This document shows, one piece after another, positions 1 to 5,139 of a stretch of 5,139 nt of DNA; positions within the stretch are counted from its first letter, which is position 1; each line of letters opens with the position of its first letter. The notes beneath the pieces are model-generated. The model worked only from the letters and a program-made list of their open reading frames with translations, was not told where the DNA came from and made no database searches. Origin of the DNA: Lactobacillus sp. UBA5804 (GTDB taxonomy: Bacteria; Bacillota; Bacilli; Lactobacillales; Lactobacillaceae); the NCBI GenBank assembly GCA_002418055.1, contig DIDI01000024.1, positions 3,083-8,221 on the forward strand. The letters are read 5' to 3'. Both the position numbers and the translations under genes were made by a program.

Positions 1-292
1 TGACTTCTGAGCCCACTTTATAGTCCTTAAGCTCAACCCCGTTGATTTCACGAATGAAGCGCTTAGGCGTGGTCTCTGCTTTTTCAGCATGGCCTTTTTC
101 TGGTTTGTTGCTCAAAACTTCACGTTTATCTTGGTAACCTAGTTGAACAGCTTCATAGCCGTCTGATTCAACCGTCTTCACTTGCAGAACAACGTTTGGC
201 GTTGCTTCAACAACTGTGACGGGAACCAGGATACCATCTTTGTTGAAGACTTGAGTCATACCGACTTTTCTTCCTAAGATTCCTTTGGTCAT
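1..292 (-). CDS. rplC: 50S ribosomal protein L3, N-terminal part (3' end outside window)
   Basis: Ribosomal protein L3 binds 23S rRNA early in assembly of the large subunit and reaches towards the peptidyl transferase centre. The first 97 residues are present, from ATG at 292-290, and the frame stays open to the window edge; full-length bacterial L3 is usually a little over 200 residues, so about half is missing. The opening MTKGILGRKVGMTQVF is the typical L3 N-terminus, and the stretches VTVVEATPNVVLQVKT (residues 25-40) and GYQDKREVLSNKP (52-64) are typical of lactobacillar L3. The Shine-Dalgarno site AGAGGT lies just upstream of the start. The gene follows rpsJ after a 25-bp gap with no terminator, so it is the second gene of the S10 operon, transcribed from the promoter at 791-819. 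The identification is firm. Confidence 0.96.
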   Translation of the reverse strand, partial: MTKGILGRKVGMTQVFNKDGILVPVTVVEATPNVVLQVKTVESDGYEAVQLGYQDKREVLSNKPEKGHAEKAETTPKRFIREINGVELKDYKVGSEV

Positions 293-317
293 GTATACAC
301 CTCTTTCTATTTAAAAA

Positions 318-626
318 TTACAGCTTAATTTCGATGTCAACACCACTTGGTAAATCGAGTTTCATTAATGAATCAACTGTTTTAGGAGTTGGGTTCAAAA
401 TATCGATTAAGCGCTTGTGGGTGCGCATCTCAAACTGTTCACGTGAATCCTTGTTCTTATGTGGGGAACGCAGAACCGTGAATAAGGTTCTCTCTGTTGG
501 AAGTGGAACTGGACCAGAAATTTCTGCACCCGTTCTCTTCGCAGTAGCTACTATCTTAGCAGCTGATTCATCGAGAATACCATGTTCGTATGACTTAAGT
601 CTGATACGAATTGATTGACTTGCCAT
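318..626 (-). CDS. rpsJ: 30S ribosomal protein S10
   Basis: S10 is a protein of the 30S head, and in many bacteria it also acts in transcription antitermination as NusE with NusB. The 102-residue protein is full length for the family. Recognisable parts are the N-terminal strand IRIRLKSYEH (6-15), GPVPLPTERTLFTVLRSPH (38-56, the extended loop that inserts into the 30S head), REQFEMRTHKRLIDI (62-76) and the C-terminal DLPSGVDIEIKL. The ATG start at 626-624 follows a perfect AAGGAGG Shine-Dalgarno site at 634-640. The loop after strand 1 reads EHGILDE, where the common form is H-R-(I/L)-(L/I)-D-Q; this could be lineage variation. It is the first gene of the S10 operon, with its own promoter and a leader of about 158 nt, and rplC follows closely. 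The identification is firm. Confidence 0.98.
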   Translation of the reverse strand: MASQSIRIRLKSYEHGILDESAAKIVATAKRTGAEISGPVPLPTERTLFTVLRSPHKNKDSREQFEMRTHKRLIDILNPTPKTVDSLMKLDLPSGVDIEIKL

Positions 627-784
627 AAAATTACCTCCTTGGCGTCTTCTTTAAAAGATGACTAGCTCAGCAAAAATTTCCCGGTACGCTCCTGTGGCAA
701 TGCAGCCGGGCGTGCCGCAACCTCTTGCATCACCGCTACAACAATTATGTGCAAAAGGGCATAGTTGTCCTTAACAAATGCACT
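627..784 (-). promoter_or_regulatory. S10 operon 5' leader, probably structured RNA
   Basis: About 158 nt separate the predicted transcription start (near 784) from the rpsJ start codon. On the minus strand the sequence can form several local pairings. GTGCA (783-779) can pair with TGCAC (753-749). ACAACTATG (768-760) can pair with CATAATTGT (749-741) with one mismatch, and this competes with the first. GTGATGCA (733-726) can pair with TGCAT (704-700) plus CAC (696-694) around a 3-nt bulge. CCCGG (710-706), inside the loop of that last hairpin, is complementary to CCGGG (684-680), which would make a pseudoknot or an alternative hairpin followed by a short T run (AAATTTTT). The leader also holds the five-codon frame MPFCT (762-745) and a 22-codon frame (730-662). 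Long leaders before ribosomal protein operons often mediate feedback control, as L4 does in E. coli. Function here is inference; no known RNA family was recognised. Confidence 0.45.
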
Positions 785-790
785 TCTACC

Positions 791-819
791 AGTATAGCGA
801 ATCAAGCCTTAAAGCGCAA
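791..819 (-). promoter_or_regulatory. sigma-A-type promoter of the S10 operon
   Basis: On the minus strand, TTGCGC (819-814) and TATACT (796-791) are separated by exactly 17 bp. The -10 box matches the consensus at five of six positions; the -35 box keeps only TTG. An A tract at 838-833 sits where an UP element would help a strong promoter. Transcription should start near 784. A 7-bp inverted repeat (AAGCCTT at 824-818, AAGGCTT at 810-804) overlaps the -35 box. Position just after the fusA terminator and just before rpsJ supports the call. Confidence 0.75.
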
Positions 820-841
820 GGCTTTAGGCACCTTTTTTGAC

Positions 842-873
842 AAAAAAAGAGCTGCTGGCTTAACCAACAACTC
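842..873 (-). terminator. rho-independent terminator after fusA
   Basis: On the minus strand, GAGTTGTTGG (873-864), loop TTAAG and CCAGCAGCTC (858-849) form a 10-bp stem with two G-U pairs, followed directly by seven T residues (848-842). It lies 56 bp after the fusA stop codon and ends the rpsL-rpsG-fusA transcript. A run of A (plus-strand T at 879-884) on the other side would let the hairpin work weakly in the opposite direction too, though there is no plus-strand gene for it to end. Confidence 0.88.
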
Positions 874-928
874 GATTCTTTTTTAAAACTTTTTATTAAA
901 TTGATAACTTTCAAGCGAATTAGCTGAT

Positions 929-3022
929 TTATTCAGCGTTGCCACCACGTTTTTTAATGATGTCGGCTTGAATTGATTTTGGACATGGTGAGTAGTGATC
1001 AAAGACCATGGTGAAGGTCCCACGACCTTGTGTGGATGACCGTAAAGTGGTCGCATACCCAAACATTTCTGACAATGGTACCATGGCATTCAACACCTTA
1101 GCACCAGCACGGTCTTCCATACCCTCCATCGTTCCCCGACGAGCAGTAATAGAACCCATAACATCACCTAAGTAATCTTCTGGTGTAATAACTTGGACCT
1201 TCATAATTGGTTCCAAGATAACCGCACCAGCTTTATTAGCAGCGTTACGTAGAGCAAGTGAAGCAGCAACCTTGAAGGCAGCTTCAGATGAGTCGACTTC
1301 ATGGTAACTACCATCATAAAGCTTAGCCTTAACATCGATTAATGGGTAGCCAGCCAATACACCATTCTTCATGGCTTCTTGCAGACCAGCATCAACGGAA
1401 GGAATATATTCACGCGGAACAACCCCACCGACAATCCCATCTTCAAATTCGTAACCTTTGCCTTCTTCGTTTGGTGTAAATTCAATCCAAACGTCACCAT
1501 ATTGACCCTTACCACCAGATTGACGAACAAACTTACCTTGTGATTTGGCAGCCTTGGTGAAAGTTTCACGATAAGCAACTTGTGGCTCACCAATGGTAGC
1601 TTCAACGTGGAATTCACGTTTCATCCGCTCAACCATGATGTCCAAGTGTAACTCACCCATACCGGCAATCAAAGTTTGACCAGTTTCAGAGTTAGTTTCA
1701 GCCCTGAAAGTTGGGTCTTCTTCAGTCAGTTTTTGTAAAGCAATATCAAGTTTGTCACGATCAGCCTTTGATTTAGGCTCAATTGAAACTTGGATAACTG
1801 GATCTGGAACATCCAAACTTTCCAAAATTAATGGATGGTCAGGAGCGGTTAATGAGTCACCCGTAGTGGTATTCTTCAAGCCGATCGCACCGGCAATATC
1901 ACCAGAGAAGACTTCAGAGATTTCAGTCCGGGAGTTTGCATGCATTTGTAGCAAACGACCAACCCGTTCACGTGAGTTCTTCGTTGCATTCAAGACGTAT
2001 GAACCAGATTGCAATGAACCCGTGTATACCCGGATAAAGGTTAACCGACCAACAAATGGGTCAGTAGCAATCTTGAAAGCCAAAGCTGAAAATGGTTGCT
2101 CGTCATCAGCCAATAATTCAACTTCTTCACCTGATTTAGGATCATGCGCAATATAAGGCTTCACATCAAGTGGTGATGGTAAGTAATCAACGACACCATC
2201 GAGCATCATTTGGACGCCCTTGTTCTTGAAGGCTGAACCAGCAAAGACTGGGAAGAACTTCAATTCCAAGGTAGCTTTACGGATAGCAGCCTTGATTTCG
2301 TCATTAGAAATTTCTTGACCTTCAAGATACTTCTCCATAACGCTATCATCAACATCAGCTACTGCTTCAATTAATTGGCTACGACGCTTAAGTGCTTCTT
2401 CCTTGTATTCATCAGGAACTGGAATTGTATCCCAATCAGAACCAAGCTTATCTTCGTCATAAACATCAGCTACCATATCGATTAAGTCGATGACACCGGC
2501 AAACTGATCTTCAGCTCCGATTGGCATTTGGACTGCATGTGCATTGGCATTAAGACGCTCATGTAAGGTCTTAACAGAGTAATCAAAGTTCGCACCAATC
2601 TTATCCATCTTGTTGACGAATACGATACGTGGTACACCATAGTTTTCAGCTTGGCGCCAAACATTTTCGGTTTGAGGTTCAACACCTGATTGAGCATCAA
2701 GTACGGTTACCGCACCATCAAGCACCCGCAAAGAACGTTCAACTTCAATCGTAAAGTCGACGTGTCCTGGCGTATCAATAATATTGATACGGTGGTTTTT
2801 CCATTGTGCAGTAGTAGCTGCAGAAGTAATGGTAATCCCACGTTCTTTTTCTTCGTCCATCCAGTCCATTTGTGAATCCCCTTCATGGGTTTCACCAATT
2901 TTGTGGATTTTACCAGTATAGTAAAGGATACGTTCAGTGGTTGTGGTCTTACCGGCATCGATATGGGCCATAATACCAATATTACGCGTATCCTTTAGTG
3001 GAAATTCACGCTTATTAGCCAT
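929..3022 (-). CDS. fusA: translation elongation factor G
   Basis: EF-G is the cytoplasmic GTPase that drives translocation of tRNAs and mRNA on the ribosome and, with ribosome recycling factor, splits ribosomes after termination. The 697-residue protein is full length. The G domain shows the P-loop AHIDAGKTT (19-27), switch I RGITITSA (61-68), DTPGH (83-87), NKMD (137-140) and the SAF motif (263-265), with the EF-G-specific insert between. Domain II begins near 300; domain III contains GELHLDIMVERMKREF (456-471); domain IV contains GGKGQYGDVW (503-512) and the tip GSYHEVDSSE (571-580, with His574); domain V contains GRGTFTMVFDHY (667-678). This is the canonical EF-G layout, with no domain missing or altered. 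The Shine-Dalgarno site AAGGAG (3039-3034) precedes the ATG by 11 nt, slightly long. The gene follows rpsG by 30 bp and is the last gene of the str operon; no tuf gene follows. Confidence 0.98.
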   Translation of the reverse strand: MANKREFPLKDTRNIGIMAHIDAGKTTTTERILYYTGKIHKIGETHEGDSQMDWMDEEKERGITITSAATTAQWKNHRINIIDTPGHVDFTIEVERSLRVLDGAVTVLDAQSGVEPQTENVWRQAENYGVPRIVFVNKMDKIGANFDYSVKTLHERLNANAHAVQMPIGAEDQFAGVIDLIDMVADVYDEDKLGSDWDTIPVPDEYKEEALKRRSQLIEAVADVDDSVMEKYLEGQEISNDEIKAAIRKATLELKFFPVFAGSAFKNKGVQMMLDGVVDYLPSPLDVKPYIAHDPKSGEEVELLADDEQPFSALAFKIATDPFVGRLTFIRVYTGSLQSGSYVLNATKNSRERVGRLLQMHANSRTEISEVFSGDIAGAIGLKNTTTGDSLTAPDHPLILESLDVPDPVIQVSIEPKSKADRDKLDIALQKLTEEDPTFRAETNSETGQTLIAGMGELHLDIMVERMKREFHVEATIGEPQVAYRETFTKAAKSQGKFVRQSGGKGQYGDVWIEFTPNEEGKGYEFEDGIVGGVVPREYIPSVDAGLQEAMKNGVLAGYPLIDVKAKLYDGSYHEVDSSEAAFKVAASLALRNAANKAGAVILEPIMKVQVITPEDYLGDVMGSITARRGTMEGMEDRAGAKVLNAMVPLSEMFGYATTLRSSTQGRGTFTMVFDHYSPCPKSIQADIIKKRGGNAE

Positions 3023-3052
3023 AAATTTGTTTTCTCCTTAAAAGACTAGTAA

Positions 3053-3523
3053 TTAGAAGCGGTAGTGTGCAAAGGCACGGTTAGCTTCAGCCATACGATG
3101 AACATCTTCACGTTTCTTGACTGCAGAACCAGTGTTGTTGGATGCATCAATAACTTCATTAGCTAAACGTTCATCCATGGTATGTTCATTACGTAAACGT
3201 GCGTATGAAACTAACCATCTCAGACCAAGAGTAGTTCTACGTTCAGGACGAACTTCAACTGGGATTTGATAGTTAGAACCACCAATCCGGCGAGCTCTAA
3301 CTTCAAGTACTGGCATAATATTGTTCATAGCAGTATCAAAGACATCAATTGGCTCTTTACCAGTCTTTTCTTTAACAATATCAAAGGCGTCATACAGAAT
3401 TGATGATGCCTTTGCACGTTTACCATCAACCATTAAGTGGTTAATTAACTTCGTTACTAGCTTTGAGTTGTAAACTGGATCTGCTAACAATTCTCGCTTA
3501 GCTACATGACCTTTTCTTGGCAT
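3053..3523 (-). CDS. rpsG: 30S ribosomal protein S7
   Basis: S7 is a primary 16S rRNA-binding protein that starts assembly of the 30S head and lies close to the mRNA exit channel and E site. The 156-residue length is normal for the family. The N-terminus MPRKGHVAKRELLADPVYNS, the beta-hairpin region GGSNYQIPVEVRPERR (81-96) and the C-terminal KKREDVHRMAEANRAFAHYRF region all match bacterial S7. The ATG at 3523-3521 is set by the Shine-Dalgarno site GGGAGG, which is fused to the stop codon of rpsL, so translation of the two genes is probably coupled. It is the middle gene of the str operon. In E. coli S7 is the feedback repressor of this operon, acting between rpsL and rpsG; here the 15-bp gap is too short to hold that kind of RNA target, so control, if any, must act elsewhere. 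Confidence 0.98.
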   Translation of the reverse strand: MPRKGHVAKRELLADPVYNSKLVTKLINHLMVDGKRAKASSILYDAFDIVKEKTGKEPIDVFDTAMNNIMPVLEVRARRIGGSNYQIPVEVRPERRTTLGLRWLVSYARLRNEHTMDERLANEVIDASNNTGSAVKKREDVHRMAEANRAFAHYRF

Positions 3524-3541
3524 TGTTTAAGTCCTCCCTTA
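3524..3541 (-). promoter_or_regulatory. rpsG ribosome binding site overlapping the rpsL stop codon
   Basis: On the minus strand the rpsL stop TAA (3541-3539) runs straight into GGGAGGA and then the rpsG ATG, giving an intergenic gap of only 15 bp. Ribosomes finishing rpsL cover the rpsG start site, an arrangement that favours translational coupling and equal output of S12 and S7. Confidence 0.7.
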
Positions 3542-3946
3542 GGCTTTCTTTGCACCGTACTTAGAACGGCTTTGTTTTCTACCATCAACACCGGCGGTAT
3601 CAAGCGCACCACGGACAATATGGTAACGAACACCAGGAAGGTCCTTAACACGACCACCACGAATCAATACAACCGAGTGTTCTTGCAAGTTATGGCCTTC
3701 GCCTGGGATATAAGCCGTGACTTCAATTAAGTTTGACAAACGGACACGGGCATACTTACGTAAAGCTGAGTTAGGCTTCTTTGGGGTCATCGTACCGACA
3801 CGAGTTGCAACCCCACGCATTTGTGGTGCTGGATTAGCAACGAGCTCACGTTTCATTGAGTTGTAACCGAAGTTCAACGCTGGTGACTTTGACTTAGTCG
3901 TCTTTGAATGACGACCTTTTCTTACCAATTGATTGATAGTTGGCAT
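3539..3946 (-). CDS. rpsL: 30S ribosomal protein S12
   Basis: S12 sits at the decoding centre of the 30S subunit and influences accuracy and streptomycin response. The 135-residue protein has the N-terminus MPTINQLVRKGRHSK, the decoding loop TPKKPNSALRK (54-64) and the signature GEGHNLQEHSVVLIRGGRVKDLPGVRYH (82-109). Like other Firmicutes S12 it has an insertion of about 13 residues near positions 25-40 compared with E. coli. Lysines matching E. coli Lys43 and Lys88 (counting the initiator Met) are present as Lys56 and Lys101, and the proline of KDLPG is present, so the wild-type streptomycin-sensitive state is expected. The ATG at 3946-3944 follows a perfect AGGAGG (3961-3956) at 9-nt spacing. 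It is the first gene of the str operon and has its own promoter at 4041-4068. Confidence 0.98.
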   Translation of the reverse strand: MPTINQLVRKGRHSKTTKSKSPALNFGYNSMKRELVANPAPQMRGVATRVGTMTPKKPNSALRKYARVRLSNLIEVTAYIPGEGHNLQEHSVVLIRGGRVKDLPGVRYHIVRGALDTAGVDGRKQSRSKYGAKKA

Positions 3947-4040
3947 TAAAGTTTTCCTCCTAATAATTAATCATTTCGCTCACACATCCGGGAGTTTCTT
4001 TTTTACTCGACAGAAGACGTATTCAAAACATACAAATGCT
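3947..4040 (-). promoter_or_regulatory. 5' leader of the str operon
   Basis: About 88 nt lie between the predicted transcription start (near 4034) and rpsL. The leader is AT-rich. The only local pairing I see is a short one on the minus strand, GAGT (4008-4005) with ACTC (3995-3992), over an A-rich loop, which is too weak to call a regulator. The perfect Shine-Dalgarno site at 3956-3961 appears unpaired. Tiny frames beginning at ATG 3987 and 3973 lack Shine-Dalgarno sites and are probably not translated. Confidence 0.4.
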
Positions 4041-4068
4041 ATTTTACGCCAATTTGAATTTTAAGCAA
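4041..4068 (-). promoter_or_regulatory. sigma-A-type promoter of the str operon
   Basis: On the minus strand, TTGCTT (4068-4063) and TAAAAT (4046-4041) are 16 bp apart. The -10 box matches the consensus at five of six positions. A run of seven A residues (4076-4070) lies just upstream of the -35 box, where a proximal UP element would be. The expected start is near 4034. A separate promoter is needed because rpoC ends at the terminator around 4740-4774 and the gene in between runs the other way. Confidence 0.6.
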
Positions 4069-4083
4069 CTTTTTTTGCCAATA

Positions 4084-4113
4084 TTGTTCCTTTGGCTGCT
4101 TTTTTCCTAAAAT
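4084..4113 (+). promoter_or_regulatory. candidate promoter of the prepilin peptidase-like gene
   Basis: TTGTTC (4084-4089) and TAAAAT (4108-4113) are 18 bp apart on the plus strand, about 38 bp before the start codon. The -35 box is only a partial match. It lies back to back with the str promoter; the two -35 boxes are 15 bp apart. The pair GCCAA (4077-4081) and TTGGC (4092-4096) is an inverted repeat around this -35 box and could be an operator, but it may be chance. I did not find a competence-sigma-factor box of the streptococcal type in the correct orientation. Confidence 0.4.
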
Positions 4114-4151
4114 TTGATGCCAAGTTCGTAAAGTAAGATTGGAGGTATTGA

Positions 4152-4739
4152 ATGCTAAAACTCATCCTATTTTTTTGTGGACTTTGCTTTGGGCCAGCGC
4201 TACTGCACATCAGTCAGCCTTCGGCCACTGACCAGTTATTATCAGATGAGAGGCAAATGCCAGGGCCACGTGCTGTCGTTAGTCTTGCTACCGGGATTAC
4301 CTTTTATCAACTACCAATTTGGGAACTCGCCCAGTGGCCTGAGCTTATTTTCCTAAATAGTTTGCTGATTATGGCCCTAATGGACTATCAAACCCAAAGT
4401 TTTGAAGCTCGTTGGCTTATTCCAGCTGGCTTAACCGCTAGCTACCAATTTTTACTAGCGCCTAAGTGGACAGAGCTCGAGTGGCTATTATGGCTACCAA
4501 TCATGCTCTTTTTGCTCGGTGCTCGTTGGCTTAATCAATTAGGCGGCGGGGACATCTGGATTTACGGTCTACTTGCCCTCTTTTATCGTCCGCTGGTCGC
4601 TAACCAGCTTTTACTACTAGCTGCTTGTTTGCTAATCTGCACCACTATTTGGCATCCCCATGATGCCAAAAGACATTATCCACTCTTGCCATTTCTGTAT
4701 TTAGCAGTGTTAGTACATCATCTTAATCTTATCCATTAA
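4152..4739 (+). CDS. comC: short type IV prepilin peptidase-like membrane protein (A24 family, ComC/PilD type)
   Basis: A24 aspartyl peptidases cut the positively charged leader from prepilin-like proteins at the membrane; in lactobacilli the usual partners are the ComG pseudopilins of DNA uptake. The 195-residue protein is very hydrophobic, with likely membrane segments near 1-18, 62-78, 88-102, 108-125, 136-147, 150-167 and 177-190. Both catalytic aspartates fit the family: Asp78 in LMDYQ and Asp134 in the hallmark LGGGDIWIYGLLALF (130-144). Typical ComC proteins are about 220-250 residues and carry paired CxxC cysteines in an N-terminal cytoplasmic loop. Here that loop (about 19-45) is shortened and has no cysteine; ERQMPGPR may be its remnant. 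The start is secure: GGAGG at 4141-4145 is 6 nt upstream, and an in-frame stop directly precedes the ATG. The gene stands alone on the plus strand between rpoC and rpsL. Family assignment is strong; the symbol comC and a competence role are inference. Confidence 0.82.
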   Translation: MLKLILFFCGLCFGPALLHISQPSATDQLLSDERQMPGPRAVVSLATGITFYQLPIWELAQWPELIFLNSLLIMALMDYQTQSFEARWLIPAGLTASYQFLLAPKWTELEWLLWLPIMLFLLGARWLNQLGGGDIWIYGLLALFYRPLVANQLLLLAACLLICTTIWHPHDAKRHYPLLPFLYLAVLVHHLNLIH

Positions 4740-4774
4740 AAAAGGCATTCTATCGTATCGATAGAATGCCTTTT
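4740..4774. terminator. bidirectional terminator between prepilin peptidase gene and rpoC
   Basis: GGCATTCTATCG (4744-4755), loop TAT and CGATAGAATGCC (4759-4770) form a perfect 12-bp stem, extended to 16 bp by AAAA (4740-4743) with TTTT (4771-4774). Read on the plus strand it ends the gene at 4152-4739 with a T4 tail directly after its stop codon. Read on the minus strand it ends rpoC with a run of six T (4743-4738). One hairpin therefore serves two converging genes. Confidence 0.92.
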
Positions 4775-4787
4775 ACTATATCAAACG

Positions 4788-5139
4788 CTATTTATCGCTC
4801 ACTTTTTCAGCAGCCTTCATTTGCTTTTCGATATCGGCAATTGAATAAACTGAATCTGCATGATCGACATTTGCCTTAACACCCATGTCACGGTAAATTG
4901 GCATCCCAGTACCAGCAGGGATAATCTTACCAATAATGACATTTTCTTTCAGACCTAATAATGGGTCATTCTTACCACGAATTGAGGCATCTGTTAATAT
5001 CCGAGTCGTCTCTTGGAAGGAGGCAGCAGACAAGAAACTGTTAGTTTCAAGGGCAGCCTTCGTAATCCCAAGGATGACACTTTGACCAGTAGCAGGAATC
5101 CCACCAGAAATAATAATGGCCTTATTACGGTCTCTAAAC
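4788..5139 (-). CDS. rpoC: DNA-directed RNA polymerase subunit beta', C-terminal part (5' end outside window)
   Basis: The beta' subunit forms half of the catalytic core of RNA polymerase. Only the last 117 or so codons are in the window; the frame is open to the right edge. The translation reads PATGQSVILGITKAALETNS, then SAASFQETTRILTDASIRGK, then DPLLGLKENVIIGKIIPAGTG, which is the highly conserved C-terminal region of bacterial beta' (the SFQETT and GLKENVI(I/L)G blocks, beside the trigger-loop-proximal and omega-binding parts). A poorly conserved tail ends in EKQMKAAEKVSDK with stop TAG at 4790-4788. A start at 5033 would be an internal TTG codon, not a true start. The gene ends 14 bp before the shared terminator. 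In lactobacilli rpoB normally lies directly upstream, here outside the window. Confidence 0.97.
   Translation of the reverse strand, partial: FRDRNKAIIISGGIPATGQSVILGITKAALETNSFLSAASFQETTRILTDASIRGKNDPLLGLKENVIIGKIIPAGTGMPIYRDMGVKANVDHADSVYSIADIEKQMKAAEKVSDK

Noticed and set aside
334..618. 94-codon plus-strand open frame over rpsJ
   Set aside because: It is the antisense shadow of a full-length, highly conserved S10 gene and has no Shine-Dalgarno site or recognisable protein similarity.
883..1089. Minus-strand frames in a second register over fusA (also near 1369-1617, 2482-2700 and 2707-2979)
   Set aside because: These overlap intact EF-G domains in another frame, with no start signals of their own. 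EF-G itself has no frameshift.
1752..2156. 134-codon plus-strand open frame inside fusA
   Set aside because: It lies wholly antisense to the EF-G coding sequence; its composition follows from the complementary codons, and no promoter or ribosome site precedes it.
3506..3730. 74-codon plus-strand frame across the rpsG/rpsL junction
   Set aside because: It is antisense to two conserved ribosomal genes and has no upstream signals.
3967..3987. Six-codon frame MCERND in the rpsL leader
   Set aside because: No Shine-Dalgarno site precedes it and the length is well within chance.
4118..4135. TACGAACT resembling a streptococcal competence box (TACGAATA)
   Set aside because: It is on the minus strand, pointing away from the prepilin peptidase-like gene, and the match is incomplete.
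4200..4380. Possible frameshift hiding the missing cysteine motif of the prepilin peptidase-like gene
   Set aside because: I read the alternative frame over this part; it gives at most one cysteine and no CxxC pair, and the annotated frame stays open and hydrophobic throughout.

Overview
The window is a chromosomal block of core translation and transcription genes from a low-GC Gram-positive bacterium, most likely a member of the Lactobacillaceae. The evidence is the protein sequences (S12, S7, EF-G, S10, L3 and the RpoC C-terminus all read as lactobacillar), strong AGGAGG-type Shine-Dalgarno sites, sigma-A-type promoters and the gene order. EF-Tu is absent after fusA, and the small L7Ae-like gene found between rpoC and rpsL in Bacillus is also absent. 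Genus and species cannot be fixed from this window alone.

All genes but one are on the minus strand, so transcription of the main block runs from high to low coordinates. From right to left: the last 116 or so codons of rpoC (4788-5139, its start lies outside); a perfect bidirectional terminator (4740-4774); a plus-strand gene for a short type IV prepilin peptidase-like protein (4152-4739) that converges on rpoC; a divergent promoter region (3947-4151); the str operon rpsL-rpsG-fusA (3946 down to 929); a terminator (842-873); the S10 operon promoter and a leader of about 158 nt (627-819); rpsJ (318-626); and the first 97 codons of rplC (1-292, its end lies outside).

The str operon supplies ribosomal proteins S12 and S7 and elongation factor G. 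The S10 operon begins with S10 and L3 and presumably continues with the other large and small subunit proteins to the left. The terminator after fusA and the promoter just beyond it suggest that the str and S10 operons are separate transcription units. The rpoC terminator and the oppositely oriented prepilin peptidase gene separate rpoBC from str in the same way.

The window is mostly conserved housekeeping sequence. The parts worth a second look are the S10 leader, which holds several competing RNA pairings, a possible pseudoknot and a five-codon reading frame with its own Shine-Dalgarno site; the prepilin peptidase-like protein, which keeps both catalytic aspartates but lacks the N-terminal cysteine motif; and the tightly packed back-to-back promoters that this gene shares with the str operon. 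I found no mobile element, CRISPR array, tRNA or rRNA, and no clearly new multi-gene system.
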